64,000 nt of DNA from Nonomuraea candida (GTDB taxonomy: Bacteria > Actinomycetota > Actinomycetes > Streptosporangiales > Streptosporangiaceae): NCBI RefSeq assembly GCF_000725485.1, contig NZ_KL647033.1, positions 1 through 64,000 on the forward strand, written 5' to 3'. Shown in pieces: positions 17,961-26,627 of the stretch (position 1 is its first letter; each line of letters opens with the position of its first letter). The notes beneath the pieces were generated by a model. That model searched no databases. It worked only from the letters and a program-made list of their open reading frames with translations, and was not told the DNA's origin. The translations under genes and the position numbers were made by a program.

Positions 17961-18832
17961 TCTTCGAACTTCTTCAGGAGGAGCTCTTCCAGCTCGCGCT
18001 CGTCGCGGCGCTGCTGGTGGGGCTCTGCGCGCCCGCCGTGGGCACGTTCATCGTGCAGCGGCGGCTGTCGCTGCTGGGCGACGGCATCGGCCACGTGGCG
18101 CTGACCGGCGTGGCGCTGGGCTTCCTGACCGGCACCACGCCCGTGCTCACCGCCGTGCTGGTCTCCATCGCCGGCGCGGTGGCCATCGAACTGGTCCGGG
18201 CGCGCGGGCGCACCAGCGGCGACGTGGCGCTGGCGCTGCTGTTCTACGGGGGCATCGCGGGCGGCGTGCTGCTCATGGGCATCGCGCCCGGCGGCAGCAA
18301 CGCCAAGCTCAACTCCTACCTGTTCGGCGCCATCGCCAGCGTCACCGTCGAGGACATCTGGGTCATCGCCGCGCTGGCCGCCGCCGTGCTCGCGGTCGTG
18401 GTGATCTTCGGCAGGGAGCTGTTCGTGCTCTGCCAGGACGAGGAGATGGCCAGGGCCAGCGGCCTGCCGGTGCGCTTCCTGAGCCTGCTCATCGCCGTCA
18501 CCGCCGCGCTCACCGTGGTCATCGCCATGCGGGTGGTGGGCCTGCTGCTGGTCAGCGCGCTGATGGTGATCCCGGTGGCGACCAGCCAGCAGCTCACCCG
18601 CGGCTTCCGCACCACGATGGCGCTGGCCATGGTCTTCGGCGTGCTCGCCTCCGTGGGCGGGCTGCTCGCCTCCACCTACTCCTCCCGGGTGCCGCCCGGG
18701 GCCGCTATCGTGCTTCTTGCGCTCGCCGGCTTCGTCCTGGCCCTCGGTGTCGGTAAATTCGTACGGCGAGGCCGTACTCAGGAGTCGACATTGAGCGAGC
18801 GCCCAAAGCTGCGCGTCGAGGAGGTCGCATGA
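17957..18832 (+). CDS. znuB: zinc ABC transporter permease
   Basis: 291 residues, eight or nine helices, ABC-3 family (RRLSLLGDGIGHVALTGVALGF near the start, VGLLLVSALMVIPVATSQQL toward the end). The GTG start at 17957 overlaps the ATPase stop. The last 30 residues are hydrophilic and run into the zur start with an ATGA overlap. Confidence 0.92.
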   Translation: MIFELLQEELFQLALVAALLVGLCAPAVGTFIVQRRLSLLGDGIGHVALTGVALGFLTGTTPVLTAVLVSIAGAVAIELVRARGRTSGDVALALLFYGGIAGGVLLMGIAPGGSNAKLNSYLFGAIASVTVEDIWVIAALAAAVLAVVVIFGRELFVLCQDEEMARASGLPVRFLSLLIAVTAALTVVIAMRVVGLLLVSALMVIPVATSQQLTRGFRTTMALAMVFGVLASVGGLLASTYSSRVPPGAAIVLLALAGFVLALGVGKFVRRGRTQESTLSERPKLRVEEVA

Positions 18833-19212
18833 CGACGAGGCGCGATGCCGTGCACGACACCCTGCGCAGGAGCGAGGGGTTCCGCAGCGCGCAGGACGTC
18901 TATGCCGAGATGCGCCTGCACGGCGCGAAGATCGGGCTGACCACCGTCTACCGGGCGCTGCAGGCGCTGGCCGACAAGGGCGCGGTCGACGTGCTGCGCA
19001 CCGACGAGGGCGAGTCCGTCTACCGCGCGTGCGCGACCGACACCCATCACCACCACCTGGTGTGCCGCCGCTGCGGCCACACGGTGGAGGTGGCGGGGCC
19101 GACCGTCGAGCGGTGGGCCGAGGCGGTGGGCAGCGAGCACGGCTTCACCGAGATCACCCACACCGTCGAGGTCTTCGGCACCTGCGCGTCCTGCTCGGCC
19201 CCGGCGGGCTGA
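18829..19212 (+). CDS. zur: Fur family zinc uptake regulator
   Basis: 127 residues. The N-terminal winged helix contains GLTTVYRALQALADKG. The metal site includes THHHHLVCRRCGHT, and a second CxxC near the end (GTCASCSAPAG) completes the structural zinc site. Operon membership with znuACB and the upstream palindrome identify it as Zur rather than the iron regulator. With zinc bound it should repress znuACB-zur. Confidence 0.92.
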   Translation: MTTRRDAVHDTLRRSEGFRSAQDVYAEMRLHGAKIGLTTVYRALQALADKGAVDVLRTDEGESVYRACATDTHHHHLVCRRCGHTVEVAGPTVERWAEAVGSEHGFTEITHTVEVFGTCASCSAPAG

Positions 19213-19235
19213 GGGGCCCCGAGGCGTCAGGGGGC

Positions 19236-20138
19236 TCAGTGGGCCGCGATCCGCTGCGGTTCGGGCTCGGGAGCCGGGGTGGGGCGGCGGGAGCCGTACA
19301 ACACGCCCAGCACGACCACCGCGCAGCCGGCGAGCTGCAGCGGCGAGGGCCGCTCGCCGAGCGCGGCCGTGGAGATCACCACGGTCGACAGGGGCTGGAT
19401 CAGCAGCAGCAGCGCGGTGAGCGCGGCGGGCTGGCGCGGCAGCGAATACGTGATCAGCGACCAGCCCAGCAGCTGCGGCCCCAGCGCCAGCAGCACCAGC
19501 CAGCCGTGCGCCGGCCACTCGGGCACGAAGTCCGCGCCGCCGAACAGCGGGCTGAGCAGCGCGATGCAGAGCGTGGCCACCACGGTCGCGTGCGCCAGCG
19601 GCCCCGCCGCCCGGTCGGAGCCGCCCTTCATCAGCAGCAGGAACGCCGCGTACGACAGGGACGTGGCGATCCCCGCGAGCACCCCCATCATGGGGTCGCT
19701 CCCGTAGGCCGCGCTGTCGAACACCCCCGAGATCAGCACCACCCCGGCGAACACGACCGGCGTGCCGATCACCAGTTGCCTGGACGGCCGCTCCCCGAAC
19801 AGCCCCCAGGCGGCGAACGCCACGATGAACACCTGAAGGTTGCCCAGCACGGTGGCCAGGCCCGCGCCCACGTAGTCGATGGCGTGGTGCCAGAACAACA
19901 GGTCGAGCGCGAACACCACCCCGGCCGCCCAGGCCGCCAGGAGCGCCCTGCGTGGCAGCGGCCCCAGCCTGCGCCGCTCCAGCCAGGCCAGGATCAGCAT
20001 GGGCGGGACGGCGTACGCGCACCGGAACAACGCCGACGTCGCCGGCGATACACCTGACAACCGGACCAGGGGGGCGGAGGTGGAGATGATGAGAGCACCG
20101 ACGATCGCGATCAGGACGATACGGCGATGTCCACTCAT
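19236..20138 (-). CDS. EamA/DMT family transporter
   Basis: 300 residues, ten hydrophobic helices in two EamA repeats (VIVFAAWGLFGERPS-like region in the first half, LIQPLSTVVISTAALGERPSPLQLAG in the second). The family exports amino acids, nucleotide sugars or drugs; the substrate is unknown. ATG 20138 follows a GGGGGG site. It converges on zur, 23 bases away. Unlikely to be part of the zinc operon. Confidence 0.85.
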   Translation of the reverse strand: MSGHRRIVLIAIVGALIISTSAPLVRLSGVSPATSALFRCAYAVPPMLILAWLERRRLGPLPRRALLAAWAAGVVFALDLLFWHHAIDYVGAGLATVLGNLQVFIVAFAAWGLFGERPSRQLVIGTPVVFAGVVLISGVFDSAAYGSDPMMGVLAGIATSLSYAAFLLLMKGGSDRAAGPLAHATVVATLCIALLSPLFGGADFVPEWPAHGWLVLLALGPQLLGWSLITYSLPRQPAALTALLLLIQPLSTVVISTAALGERPSPLQLAGCAVVVLGVLYGSRRPTPAPEPEPQRIAAH

Positions 20139-20209
20139 GGGAACCCCCCCAGTCCCGTTCAGGAGATACGCTGCGACCACGCTAGAACCCGGCGCGGACA
20201 GGAGTCAAC

Positions 20210-20758
20210 ATGCCCTTTGGCCATGACATGGTGCATTCTCTGGCCACCGTTGTCGAACTGGTCAACACTTCGCCGTCGACCGGCGGCGAAGAGGGCCTGG
20301 CGGGCCTGCCCGAACTCCAGGCGTTCGTGGAGTCCCGCAGCATCAGCGGCGTCGGCACCCTGACGCCGCGCGACCTGGGCCAGGTGCGCATGGTCCGCGA
20401 GGCGTTCCACCGCGTCTTCACCGCCCCCGACCAGCCGACGGCCGTGCGCACCCTCAACGCGCTGCTGGCCGACACCCGCATCACGCCCCGCCTGACCGAG
20501 CACGACGGCCACCCGCTGCACGTCCACTACTTCGCCGCCGACGCGACCCTGGCCGAGCACGTCGCCGCCGACTGCGGCGTGGCGCTGGCCCACCTGCTGG
20601 TGGAGGGCGAGGCCGAACGCCTGCGCACCTGCTCGGCCCCCGACTGCAAGCGCGTCTTCGTGGACGAGTCGCGCAACCGCTCCCGCGTCTACTGCGACAG
20701 CCGCACCTGCGGCAACCGCATGCACGTGGCCGCCTACCGGGCCCGCCGCCGCGCCTGA
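20210..20758 (+). CDS. CGNR zinc-finger protein (ABATE domain)
   Basis: 182 residues. The N-terminal ABATE domain is followed by the CGNR finger: CSAPDCKRVFVDESRNRSRVYC then CGNRMHVAAYRARRR. These are putative stress-linked transcription regulators of actinobacteria. ATG 20210 has AGGAG. It is divergent from the EamA transporter with a 71-bp gap, so it may control that gene. Confidence 0.88.
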   Translation: MPFGHDMVHSLATVVELVNTSPSTGGEEGLAGLPELQAFVESRSISGVGTLTPRDLGQVRMVREAFHRVFTAPDQPTAVRTLNALLADTRITPRLTEHDGHPLHVHYFAADATLAEHVAADCGVALAHLLVEGEAERLRTCSAPDCKRVFVDESRNRSRVYCDSRTCGNRMHVAAYRARRRA

Positions 20759-20840
20759 CCCCCGCCTGACCCGCGCCCCTCGCCGTTGCCTGACCCGCGC
20801 CTGACCCCGCGCCCCTCGCCGCTGCCTGACCCCGCGCGGC
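20753..20840 (+). repeat. short imperfect repeats after the CGNR gene
   Basis: Repeated CCTGACCC(C)GCGCCCCTCGCC units (for example 20765-20788 and 20800-20824) fill the gap between the convergent CGNR gene and uppS. They resemble degenerate copies of the CGNR stop region (GCCTGACCCCCGCCTGACC). No clear terminator hairpin is present. Confidence 0.55.
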
Positions 20841-20855
20841 CCTGCGGCCGCCGGG

Positions 20856-21629
20856 TCAGACCTGGTTGGGGACGGCGCCGCCGTAGCGGCGGTCGCGCTT
20901 GGCGTAGATCTCGCACGCCTCCCACAGGTCACGCCGGTCGAAGTCGGGCCACAGGCGGTCGAGGAAGACCATCTCGGCGTAGGCCGACTGCCACAGCAGG
21001 AAGTTGGAGAAGCGCTGCTCCCCCGACGAGCGCAGGAACAGGTCGACCGGCGGGATCTCCGGCTCGTCGAGGTAGCGGGCGAACACCTTCTCGCTGACCT
21101 TGGAGGGCTTGACCCGCCCGGCCGCGATGTCCTGCGCCAGCTTGACCGCCGCGTCGACGATCTCGGCCTGGCCGCCGTAATTGACGCAGAACTGCAACGT
21201 CAGCTTCCGGTTGGAGACCGTCATCTCCTCGGCCGTCTGCAGCTCGGAGATGACGCTCTTCCACAACCGGCCCGGCCGGCCCGCCCAGCGCACGCGCACG
21301 CCCATGGCGTTGAGCTCGTCGCGGCGCCGCCTGATCACGTCGCGGTTGAAGCCCATCAGGAAGCGCACCTCGTCGGGCGAGCGCTTCCAGTTCTCCGTCG
21401 AGAACGCGTAGGCGCTCAGATAGGGGATGCCCAGCTCAAGGGCCCCCTCGATGACGTCGAACAGCGACGACTCACCGGCCTTGTGCCCCTCGGTGCGGGG
21501 CAGGCCGCGGGCCTTGGCCCAGCGGCCGTTGCCGTCCATGACGATGGCGACGTGCCGCGGCACCAAATCGCGCGGAATGGGCGGCGGGGTCGCCCCCGAC
21601 GGGTGCGGGGACGGGGGACGTACGTTCAC
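20856..21629 (-). CDS. uppS: undecaprenyl diphosphate synthase family cis-prenyltransferase
   Basis: 257 residues. It condenses isopentenyl diphosphate units into the C50/C55 lipid carrier used for cell wall synthesis. [27 protein letters not shown], the SxENW motif ([10 protein letters not shown]) and the terminal [24 protein letters not shown] and ELW-like segments are all present. The GTG start at 21629 overlaps the recO stop (GTGA). Pairing with recO is usual in actinobacteria. The N-terminal proline-rich tail is a common extension. Confidence 0.94.
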   Translation of the reverse strand: MNVRPPSPHPSGATPPPIPRDLVPRHVAIVMDGNGRWAKARGLPRTEGHKAGESSLFDVIEGALELGIPYLSAYAFSTENWKRSPDEVRFLMGFNRDVIRRRRDELNAMGVRVRWAGRPGRLWKSVISELQTAEEMTVSNRKLTLQFCVNYGGQAEIVDAAVKLAQDIAAGRVKPSKVSEKVFARYLDEPEIPPVDLFLRSSGEQRFSNFLLWQSAYAEMVFLDRLWPDFDRRDLWEACEIYAKRDRRYGGAVPNQV

Positions 21630-22360
21630 GCGGGCTCCCTTTCGACGTGTCGGAGAGAGCGTATTCCGTGTTCGAGGTGCCATTGCAGATAAGCGGCGAC
21701 CAGGCCGCTGCACTCGCTGCGATGGCGCGACTCCGAGGCGTCCGCGGCGGCCCAGTCGCCGCGCAGCAGCGCCGTCATGAGCCCGATCGTCTCGGCGGCG
21801 GGCACGGCCGAGCCGGCCGGTTTGCACCCCCCGCACACCACGCCGCCCGCGACGATGGCGAACGCCCTGATCGCCGGGGCCCGGCACTTCGCGCACGCCT
21901 CCAGGGCCGGGGCGTAGCCGGCCACGGCCAGGGAGCGCAGGAAGTAGGCGTCGAGGACCAGCCTGGCCTCGTGACCGCGGTCGGCGAGCGTGCGCAGCCC
22001 GCCCACCAGCAGCAGGAACTGCCGCAGCGCCGGCTCCTTCTCCCCGTGCGTCAGCCGGTCGGCCGTCTCCAGCATCGCGCTGCCGGCGGTGTAGCGCGGG
22101 TAGTCGGCGGCCAGCGCCTCTCCGTAGGGCCTGATCGTCTCCGCCTGCGTGACGACGTCGAGCGTGCGGCCGGTGTGCAGTTGCAGGTCGACGTGCGTGA
22201 ACGGCTCCAGCCTGGCCCCGAAGCGCGAGGTCGTGCGGCGGACGCCCTTCGCCACCGCTCTGATCTTGCCCGTTCGCTTGGCCAGAATGGTGACGATGCG
22301 GTCGGCCTCCCCGAGCTTCTGAGTGCGCAGGACCACGCCTTCGTCACGGTAGAGACTCAC
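21626..22360 (-). CDS. recO: DNA repair protein RecO
   Basis: 244 residues. The N-terminal OB fold begins [27 protein letters not shown] zinc finger follows at C-x2-C (EACAKCRAP) and C-x2-C ([10 protein letters not shown]), and the C-terminus is helical. RecO loads RecA onto SSB-coated DNA with RecR. It is co-translated with uppS and divergent from the CDP-alcohol phosphotransferase. Confidence 0.94.
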   Translation of the reverse strand: MSLYRDEGVVLRTQKLGEADRIVTILAKRTGKIRAVAKGVRRTTSRFGARLEPFTHVDLQLHTGRTLDVVTQAETIRPYGEALAADYPRYTAGSAMLETADRLTHGEKEPALRQFLLLVGGLRTLADRGHEARLVLDAYFLRSLAVAGYAPALEACAKCRAPAIRAFAIVAGGVVCGGCKPAGSAVPAAETIGLMTALLRGDWAAADASESRHRSECSGLVAAYLQWHLEHGIRSLRHVEREPA

Positions 22361-22511
22361 TCGAACATCTTACGGCCGCCCTCTATACCGGCAGACTGGA
22401 CGTTACGGGCATGCTCGGGTGACGCGGCTTTGCGCCAGTCTCACTAGACTTTGACGCCTGTCCCCGCATTACCCGTTGTTCAACCCCCCGCTACCGCCTC
22501 GAAAGGGAGTC

Positions 22512-24053
22512 ATGACCCGCGTGGTCCTGCTGGGCGCCTCGCCCGGCCCCGACATCTCTCCGACCGGCCTGAGGCTGGCCGCGCTTTCCGGCAATCCGAC
22601 CGTGTCCGAACGGCTGCGCGACCAGCTCACCTCGATGGATCCGCGGTTCGCCACGATCCCGTCGCACGACGTGGCCGCCGCCCTGCGCGCCCTGGCCGAC
22701 GTCGCCGAGTCCGCAACGGAGAGCCTGTTCATCATCCCGGAGAACTCGGTCATCCACGACGAGCTGATCTACCAGATCACCAAGTCCAAGCGCGGTGCGC
22801 TGGCGCTCGTCGCGAAAGAGCCGCGCGTGGGGGTGACGGAGGACAACGGCCAGGAGGAGAACGGTCCCGAGGACAACGCCCTCGAAGACCGCATCCCGAT
22901 CGACGAGGCCGACCCCGAGATCGGCCACAACCGCGTCGAGGGCCTGCCCGTGCGCGTGCGCGTCGGCAAGTCCCGCATCGTCTCGGTCGGCACCGCCTCC
23001 CACGGCGTGACCAGGCCCAACGCGGTCGTGCTCGGGCCGCTGCACATCAGCGCGCGCAACGCGCCGGTGCTCGCCCAGACCTGCCGCGACCTGGCCGACC
23101 TGGCCCACACGTTCGGCGCCGACGACGACCTGACGCAGCTCATCGTGTTCGGCCTGGTGCGCAACGGCGTGTCGGTCGGCCTCCGGGGCCGCCGCGACCT
23201 GTTCTACCGCCGGGTCACCACGCAGGAGGAGGTCAACGAGGCCGGCGCCGAGATGGCCGGCATGAACGAGGACCGCGCCAGGCTCAACAACGCGGTCAAG
23301 GGCGCCGACGGCTTCTTCACCACGTTCTTCGTCTCCACCTACTCCCGCTACATCGCCCGCTGGGCCGCCCGGCGCGGCCTGACGCCCAACCAGGTGACGC
23401 TGATCTCGATCACGCTCGGCGTGGCCGCGGCCGCCTGCTTCGCCACCGGCGACCGGCCCTGGATGGTGCTGGGCGGCGTCCTGATCTACTTCGCCTTCGT
23501 CTTCGACTGCGTGGACGGGCAGGTCGCCCGCTACGCCCGCAAGTTCGGCGTGCTGGGCGCGTGGCTCGACGCCACGTTCGACCGGTTCAAGGAATACGTG
23601 GTCTTCGCGGGTCTCGCCGTCGGCTGGGTGGTCTCGGGCAACGGCGACGAGATCTGGATCCTGGCGCTGGCCGCGCTGAGCCTGCAGTCCGTACGTCACC
23701 TGCTCGACTTCTCCTTCGGCGTCGCCAACCGCCGCAAGCCCCCGTCCCCCCTTCCCACCGTCCCGCTCAACGCCCCCGACGACCGGGAGCTGCGCCAGAA
23801 GCTGACCGCCCGCAAGGCGGAGCGCAGCCAGGGCCTGCGTGGTCTGCTGAAGATGTGGACGAAGGCCGGCAAGTACCGTGTCGTCCACTGGGCGCGTAAG
23901 ATGATCGTCTTCCCCATCGGCGAGCGCTTCGCGGCCATCGCGATCACCGCCGCCCTCTTCGACGCCCGGATCACCTTCATCACCCTCGTGATCTGGGGCT
24001 CCGTCGCCGCCGCCTACACCCTCACCGGACGCCTCATGAGGTCGCTCGTATGA
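22512..24053 (+). CDS. CDP-alcohol phosphatidyltransferase with unusual N-terminal domain
   Basis: 513 residues. The C-terminal half carries the CDP-alcohol phosphotransferase signature DCVDGQVARYARKFGVLG followed by AWLDATFDRFKE (D-x2-DG-x2-AR-x8-G-x3-D-x3-D, about residue 335) in a helical membrane domain. The N-terminal ~250 residues begin MTRVVLLGASPGPDIS, look alpha/beta, and contain an acidic Asn/Glu/Asp-rich insertion (about residues 110-135). The enzyme should transfer a phospho-alcohol head group to a polar or lipid acceptor such as inositol phosphate. The N-terminal domain may be a degenerate nucleotidyltransferase. It is coupled to the next gene by ATGA; start ATG 22512 after AAAGGGAG. 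Confidence 0.85.
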   Translation: MTRVVLLGASPGPDISPTGLRLAALSGNPTVSERLRDQLTSMDPRFATIPSHDVAAALRALADVAESATESLFIIPENSVIHDELIYQITKSKRGALALVAKEPRVGVTEDNGQEENGPEDNALEDRIPIDEADPEIGHNRVEGLPVRVRVGKSRIVSVGTASHGVTRPNAVVLGPLHISARNAPVLAQTCRDLADLAHTFGADDDLTQLIVFGLVRNGVSVGLRGRRDLFYRRVTTQEEVNEAGAEMAGMNEDRARLNNAVKGADGFFTTFFVSTYSRYIARWAARRGLTPNQVTLISITLGVAAAACFATGDRPWMVLGGVLIYFAFVFDCVDGQVARYARKFGVLGAWLDATFDRFKEYVVFAGLAVGWVVSGNGDEIWILALAALSLQSVRHLLDFSFGVANRRKPPSPLPTVPLNAPDDRELRQKLTARKAERSQGLRGLLKMWTKAGKYRVVHWARKMIVFPIGERFAAIAITAALFDARITFITLVIWGSVAAAYTLTGRLMRSLV

Positions 24054-24772
24054 TCACCCAACCGCAGGCCATGGCCAGCCCCACGCCGGACCCCGACGAG
24101 GAGCGCCGCCGCATCCAGACCGCCCGCCTGGTCGCCTACCGCGACGACGGTCCGCTCGCCCACGCCCTGTCCGGCAAGATCGGCGCCGGCCTGCCCCCCG
24201 TGCCCGGCACGCTCGTGGCCCTGCTCGCCGTGGTCGGTGTCACGGTCGCGGGGCTGCTGGAGCAGGGCGGCCCCATCCTCCTCCTGCCCGTGGCGATCGT
24301 GCTGCTGCTCGTGCTGCCCACGACGCCGCGCGACCACCTGGGCCGCTTCGACTGGCTCACCCCGCCGCTGCTGCGCGCCGCGGAGTTCTTCAGCATCATC
24401 GCGATCGGCCTGGCGGCCGGGGCGCCGAAGTGGCTGCTGTTCGTGCTGGTCTACGTCGTGGGCTACCACACCTACGACACCGTCTACCGGACCCGGCAGA
24501 GCATCTGGCCGCCCGCCTGGGTCTTCCACGCGGGGCTCGGGTGGGAGCTGCGGCTGCTGATCATCGGGGTCGGGGCCGCGCTGGGCATCCTGACGCCGGT
24601 GCTCGCGGTGCTGACGGCTTACCTGTTCGTGCTGTTCGCGGTGGAGAGCGTGACGAGCTGGGTGCGCCTGGACAAGGCGTCCGCCCAGGCCGGCGCCGAC
24701 GCCGAGCAGGACCTGGAAGCCTCTCCCGAGGACGCCATGGAGCAGGCCACCGGCGAGGCCGAGAAGGGCTGA
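24050..24772 (+). CDS. membrane protein partner of the CDP-alcohol enzyme (DUF5941-like)
   Basis: 240 residues with about five hydrophobic helices between residues 55 and 200 and an acidic, Ala/Glu-rich cytosolic tail. The motifs PTTPRDHLGRFDWLTPPLLRAAEF and YVVGYHTYDTVYRTRQ resemble, from memory, the DUF5941 region that in other actinomycetes is fused to CDP-alcohol phosphotransferases. If so, the fusion is split here into two coupled genes. Its role in phosphoglycolipid synthesis is inferred. Confidence 0.7.
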   Translation: MITQPQAMASPTPDPDEERRRIQTARLVAYRDDGPLAHALSGKIGAGLPPVPGTLVALLAVVGVTVAGLLEQGGPILLLPVAIVLLLVLPTTPRDHLGRFDWLTPPLLRAAEFFSIIAIGLAAGAPKWLLFVLVYVVGYHTYDTVYRTRQSIWPPAWVFHAGLGWELRLLIIGVGAALGILTPVLAVLTAYLFVLFAVESVTSWVRLDKASAQAGADAEQDLEASPEDAMEQATGEAEKG

Positions 24773-24790
24773 CCTCCGCCACTGCTCACC

Positions 24791-24822
24791 GAACGGCGCC
24801 GCACTGCTGTGCGGCGCCGTTC
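24791..24822 (+). terminator. strong hairpin terminator
   Basis: A perfect 14-bp stem, GAACGGCGCCGCAC and its complement, encloses a TGCT loop 18 bases after the DUF5941-like gene. No T-tract follows, as is usual in actinomycetes. It separates this operon from the beta-glucanase. Confidence 0.8.
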
Positions 24823-24865
24823 GTCGTCTTCGAGGCGGGCTCGCTCCCCTGCGGCGCGCCTGGTC

Positions 24866-24877
24866 GAGAGCGCTCTC
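24866..24877. promoter_or_regulatory. LacI-type operator 1 upstream of the beta-glucanase
   Basis: Perfect palindrome GAGAGCGCTCTC with the central CG of LacI-family sites (compare TGGGAGCGCTCCCA of CebR/CelR). It lies about 125 bp upstream of the GH16 start and 90 bp from an extended second copy. The GH1-LacI protein encoded on the other side of the gene is the obvious candidate binder. Confidence 0.65.
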
Positions 24878-24953
24878 CAAGATGGTGCTCACATCCTGGC
24901 CGACCCCGCTGTTGGGTTCATTGACAGCGGGTAAACGGTGTGTTCAGATCTTC

Positions 24954-24969
24954 GAGAGAGCGCTCTCTC
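24954..24969. promoter_or_regulatory. LacI-type operator 2 upstream of the beta-glucanase
   Basis: Extended perfect palindrome GAGAGAGCGCTCTCTC containing the same 12-bp core as the site at 24866-24877. It lies 32 bp before the GH16 start codon, where it would block transcription. Two copies about 90 bp apart suit looping by a tetrameric or dimeric LacI repressor. Confidence 0.7.
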
Positions 24970-25001
24970 CGCGGCGTTCCCGTACCCCCCATGGAGCGAG
25001 T

Positions 25002-26390
25002 ATGACAACACCGATCCGGCGCCGGCGCCGCCTGGCGGCCGTGGCCGCGGCGCTCGCGGCGCTCAGCGGCCTGCTCGTGCAGACGGCCGTCAGCGCCTCC
25101 GCGTCCGTGCCGCCGACGCCCTCGGGCTGGTCCCTCGTCTGGTCCGACGACTTCAACGGCGGCGCCAACACCCTCCCCTCGTCGGCCAACTGGATCATCG
25201 ACACCGGGCACTCGTACCCGGGAGGCCCCGCCAACTGGGGCACCGGCGAGGTCCAGAACTACACCTCCAGCACCGCCAACCTCAGCCTCGACGGCTCCGG
25301 CAACCTGCGCATCACGCCCCTGCGCAGCTCCTCTGGTGAATGGACCTCGGCGCGCATCGAGACCAGGCGGGCCGACTTCAAGCCCGCCGACGGCCGCGTC
25401 CTGCGCATCGAGAGCCGCCTGCAGATGCCGAACGTGACCGGCAACGCCGCGCTCGGCTACTGGCCGGCGTTCTGGGCGCTCGGCGCGCCCTACCGGGGGA
25501 ACTACTGGAACTGGCCGGCCATCGGCGAGTTCGACATCATGGAGAACGTCAACGGCATCAACTCCGTCTGGGGCGTGCTGCACTGCGGCGTCAACCCCGG
25601 CGGGCCCTGCAACGAGACCACCGGGCTCGGCGCCAGCCGCGCCTGCCCCGGCTCGACCTGCCAGTCCGCCTTCCACACCTACCGCTTCGAGTGGGACCGC
25701 AGCGTCAGCCCCAACCAGCTGCGCTGGTACGTCGACGGCCAGCAGTTCCACGGCGTGAACCAGTCGCAGTTCGACGCCACCACCTGGAACAACATGACCG
25801 GCCACGCCGGCTACTTCCTGCTGCTCAACGTGGCGATGGGCGGGGCGTTCCCCAACGCGCTGGCCGGCCAGACGCCGACCGCGGCCACCGTGCCCGGCCG
25901 GCCGATGGTGGTCGACTACGTGGCCGTCTGGCAGAGCAACGGCGGCGGCCCCGACCCGACCACGCCTCCCGGCGGCGTGGACGCCCGCTCGACCATCCAG
26001 GCCGAGCGCTACCAGGCCCAGTCGGGCACCTTCGTCGAGAACACCACCGACTCGGGCGGCGGCCAGAACGTCGGGGCCATCGCCAACGGTGACTGGCTGC
26101 GTTACGACGGGGTCGACTTCGGCTCGACGCCCGCCACGCAGTTCCGGGCGCGCGTGGCCTCGGGCGCGGCGGCCGGGGTCGGCGGGCTGGTGCAGGTGCG
26201 CCTGGACAGCCCGACGGCCGCGCCGATCGGCGACTTCGCGATCTCCAACACGGGCGGCTGGCAGAGCTGGCGCACGGTGCCGGCGAACATCTCGGGGGTG
26301 ACGGGCACGCACACGGTGTACCTGACCTTCTCCTCCGGCCAGCCGGCCGACTTCGTCAACGTCAACTGGTTCACCTTCACCACCTCCTGA
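25002..26390 (+). CDS. secreted GH16 beta-1,3-glucanase with CBM6
   Basis: 462 residues. An Arg-rich signal peptide (RRRRRLAAVAAALAALSGLLVQTAVSASAS) is followed by a GH16 laminarinase domain to about residue 315. The catalytic motif EFDIMENV is inside GEFDIMENVNGINS. A short Gly/Pro/Thr linker and a C-terminal CBM6-like module (TIQAERYQAQSGTFVE start, GDWLRYDGVDFG) complete it. It should cut beta-1,3- or mixed-linkage glucans outside the cell; the released oligosaccharides would be hydrolysed by the adjacent GH1 enzyme. ATG 25002 follows the operator. Probably induced by glucan breakdown products. Confidence 0.93.
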   Translation: MTTPIRRRRRLAAVAAALAALSGLLVQTAVSASASVPPTPSGWSLVWSDDFNGGANTLPSSANWIIDTGHSYPGGPANWGTGEVQNYTSSTANLSLDGSGNLRITPLRSSSGEWTSARIETRRADFKPADGRVLRIESRLQMPNVTGNAALGYWPAFWALGAPYRGNYWNWPAIGEFDIMENVNGINSVWGVLHCGVNPGGPCNETTGLGASRACPGSTCQSAFHTYRFEWDRSVSPNQLRWYVDGQQFHGVNQSQFDATTWNNMTGHAGYFLLLNVAMGGAFPNALAGQTPTAATVPGRPMVVDYVAVWQSNGGGPDPTTPPGGVDARSTIQAERYQAQSGTFVENTTDSGGGQNVGAIANGDWLRYDGVDFGSTPATQFRARVASGAAAGVGGLVQVRLDSPTAAPIGDFAISNTGGWQSWRTVPANISGVTGTHTVYLTFSSGQPADFVNVNWFTFTTS

Positions 26391-26396
26391 TCACCG

Positions 26397-26434
26397 GGTC
26401 TCCCTCGGGCGGTCTTCCCTGCCCGGGGGAGACC
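26397..26434. terminator. hairpin after the beta-glucanase
   Basis: GGTCTCCC (26397-26404) pairs with GGGAGACC (26427-26434) seven bases after the GH16 stop. Its 22-base loop makes it weaker than the hairpin at 26475-26498. Confidence 0.5.
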
Positions 26435-26474
26435 ACCCGGCTGAGGCCTGATCGGGGATGACCCCCTGGTGCGG

Positions 26475-26498
26475 CCCGATCGGTGAACACCGATCGGG
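26475..26498. terminator. bidirectional hairpin between GH16 and GH1-LacI genes
   Basis: CCCGATCGGTG pairs with CACCGATCGGG around a two-base centre. It sits between convergent genes and could stop transcription from both sides. The remaining 129 bases to 26627 contain nothing else I can support. Confidence 0.6.
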
Positions 26499-26627
26499 TA
26501 GGACCGCCGCCGGCAGGGGAGCGACAGGATGACCGAGGTCGGGCAGGCGTTCCGAGCGCCCTGTTCCGGCGGCGGCTCCGACCGCGCAGGCCGGGATCGG
26601 GCCGCACGGGCCAGGGCGGCGGGCCGG

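Noticed and set aside
20753..20840. Repeat region as a small gene or regulatory RNA
   Set aside because: No start, no conserved structure and no hairpin. It looks like duplication of the preceding stop region.
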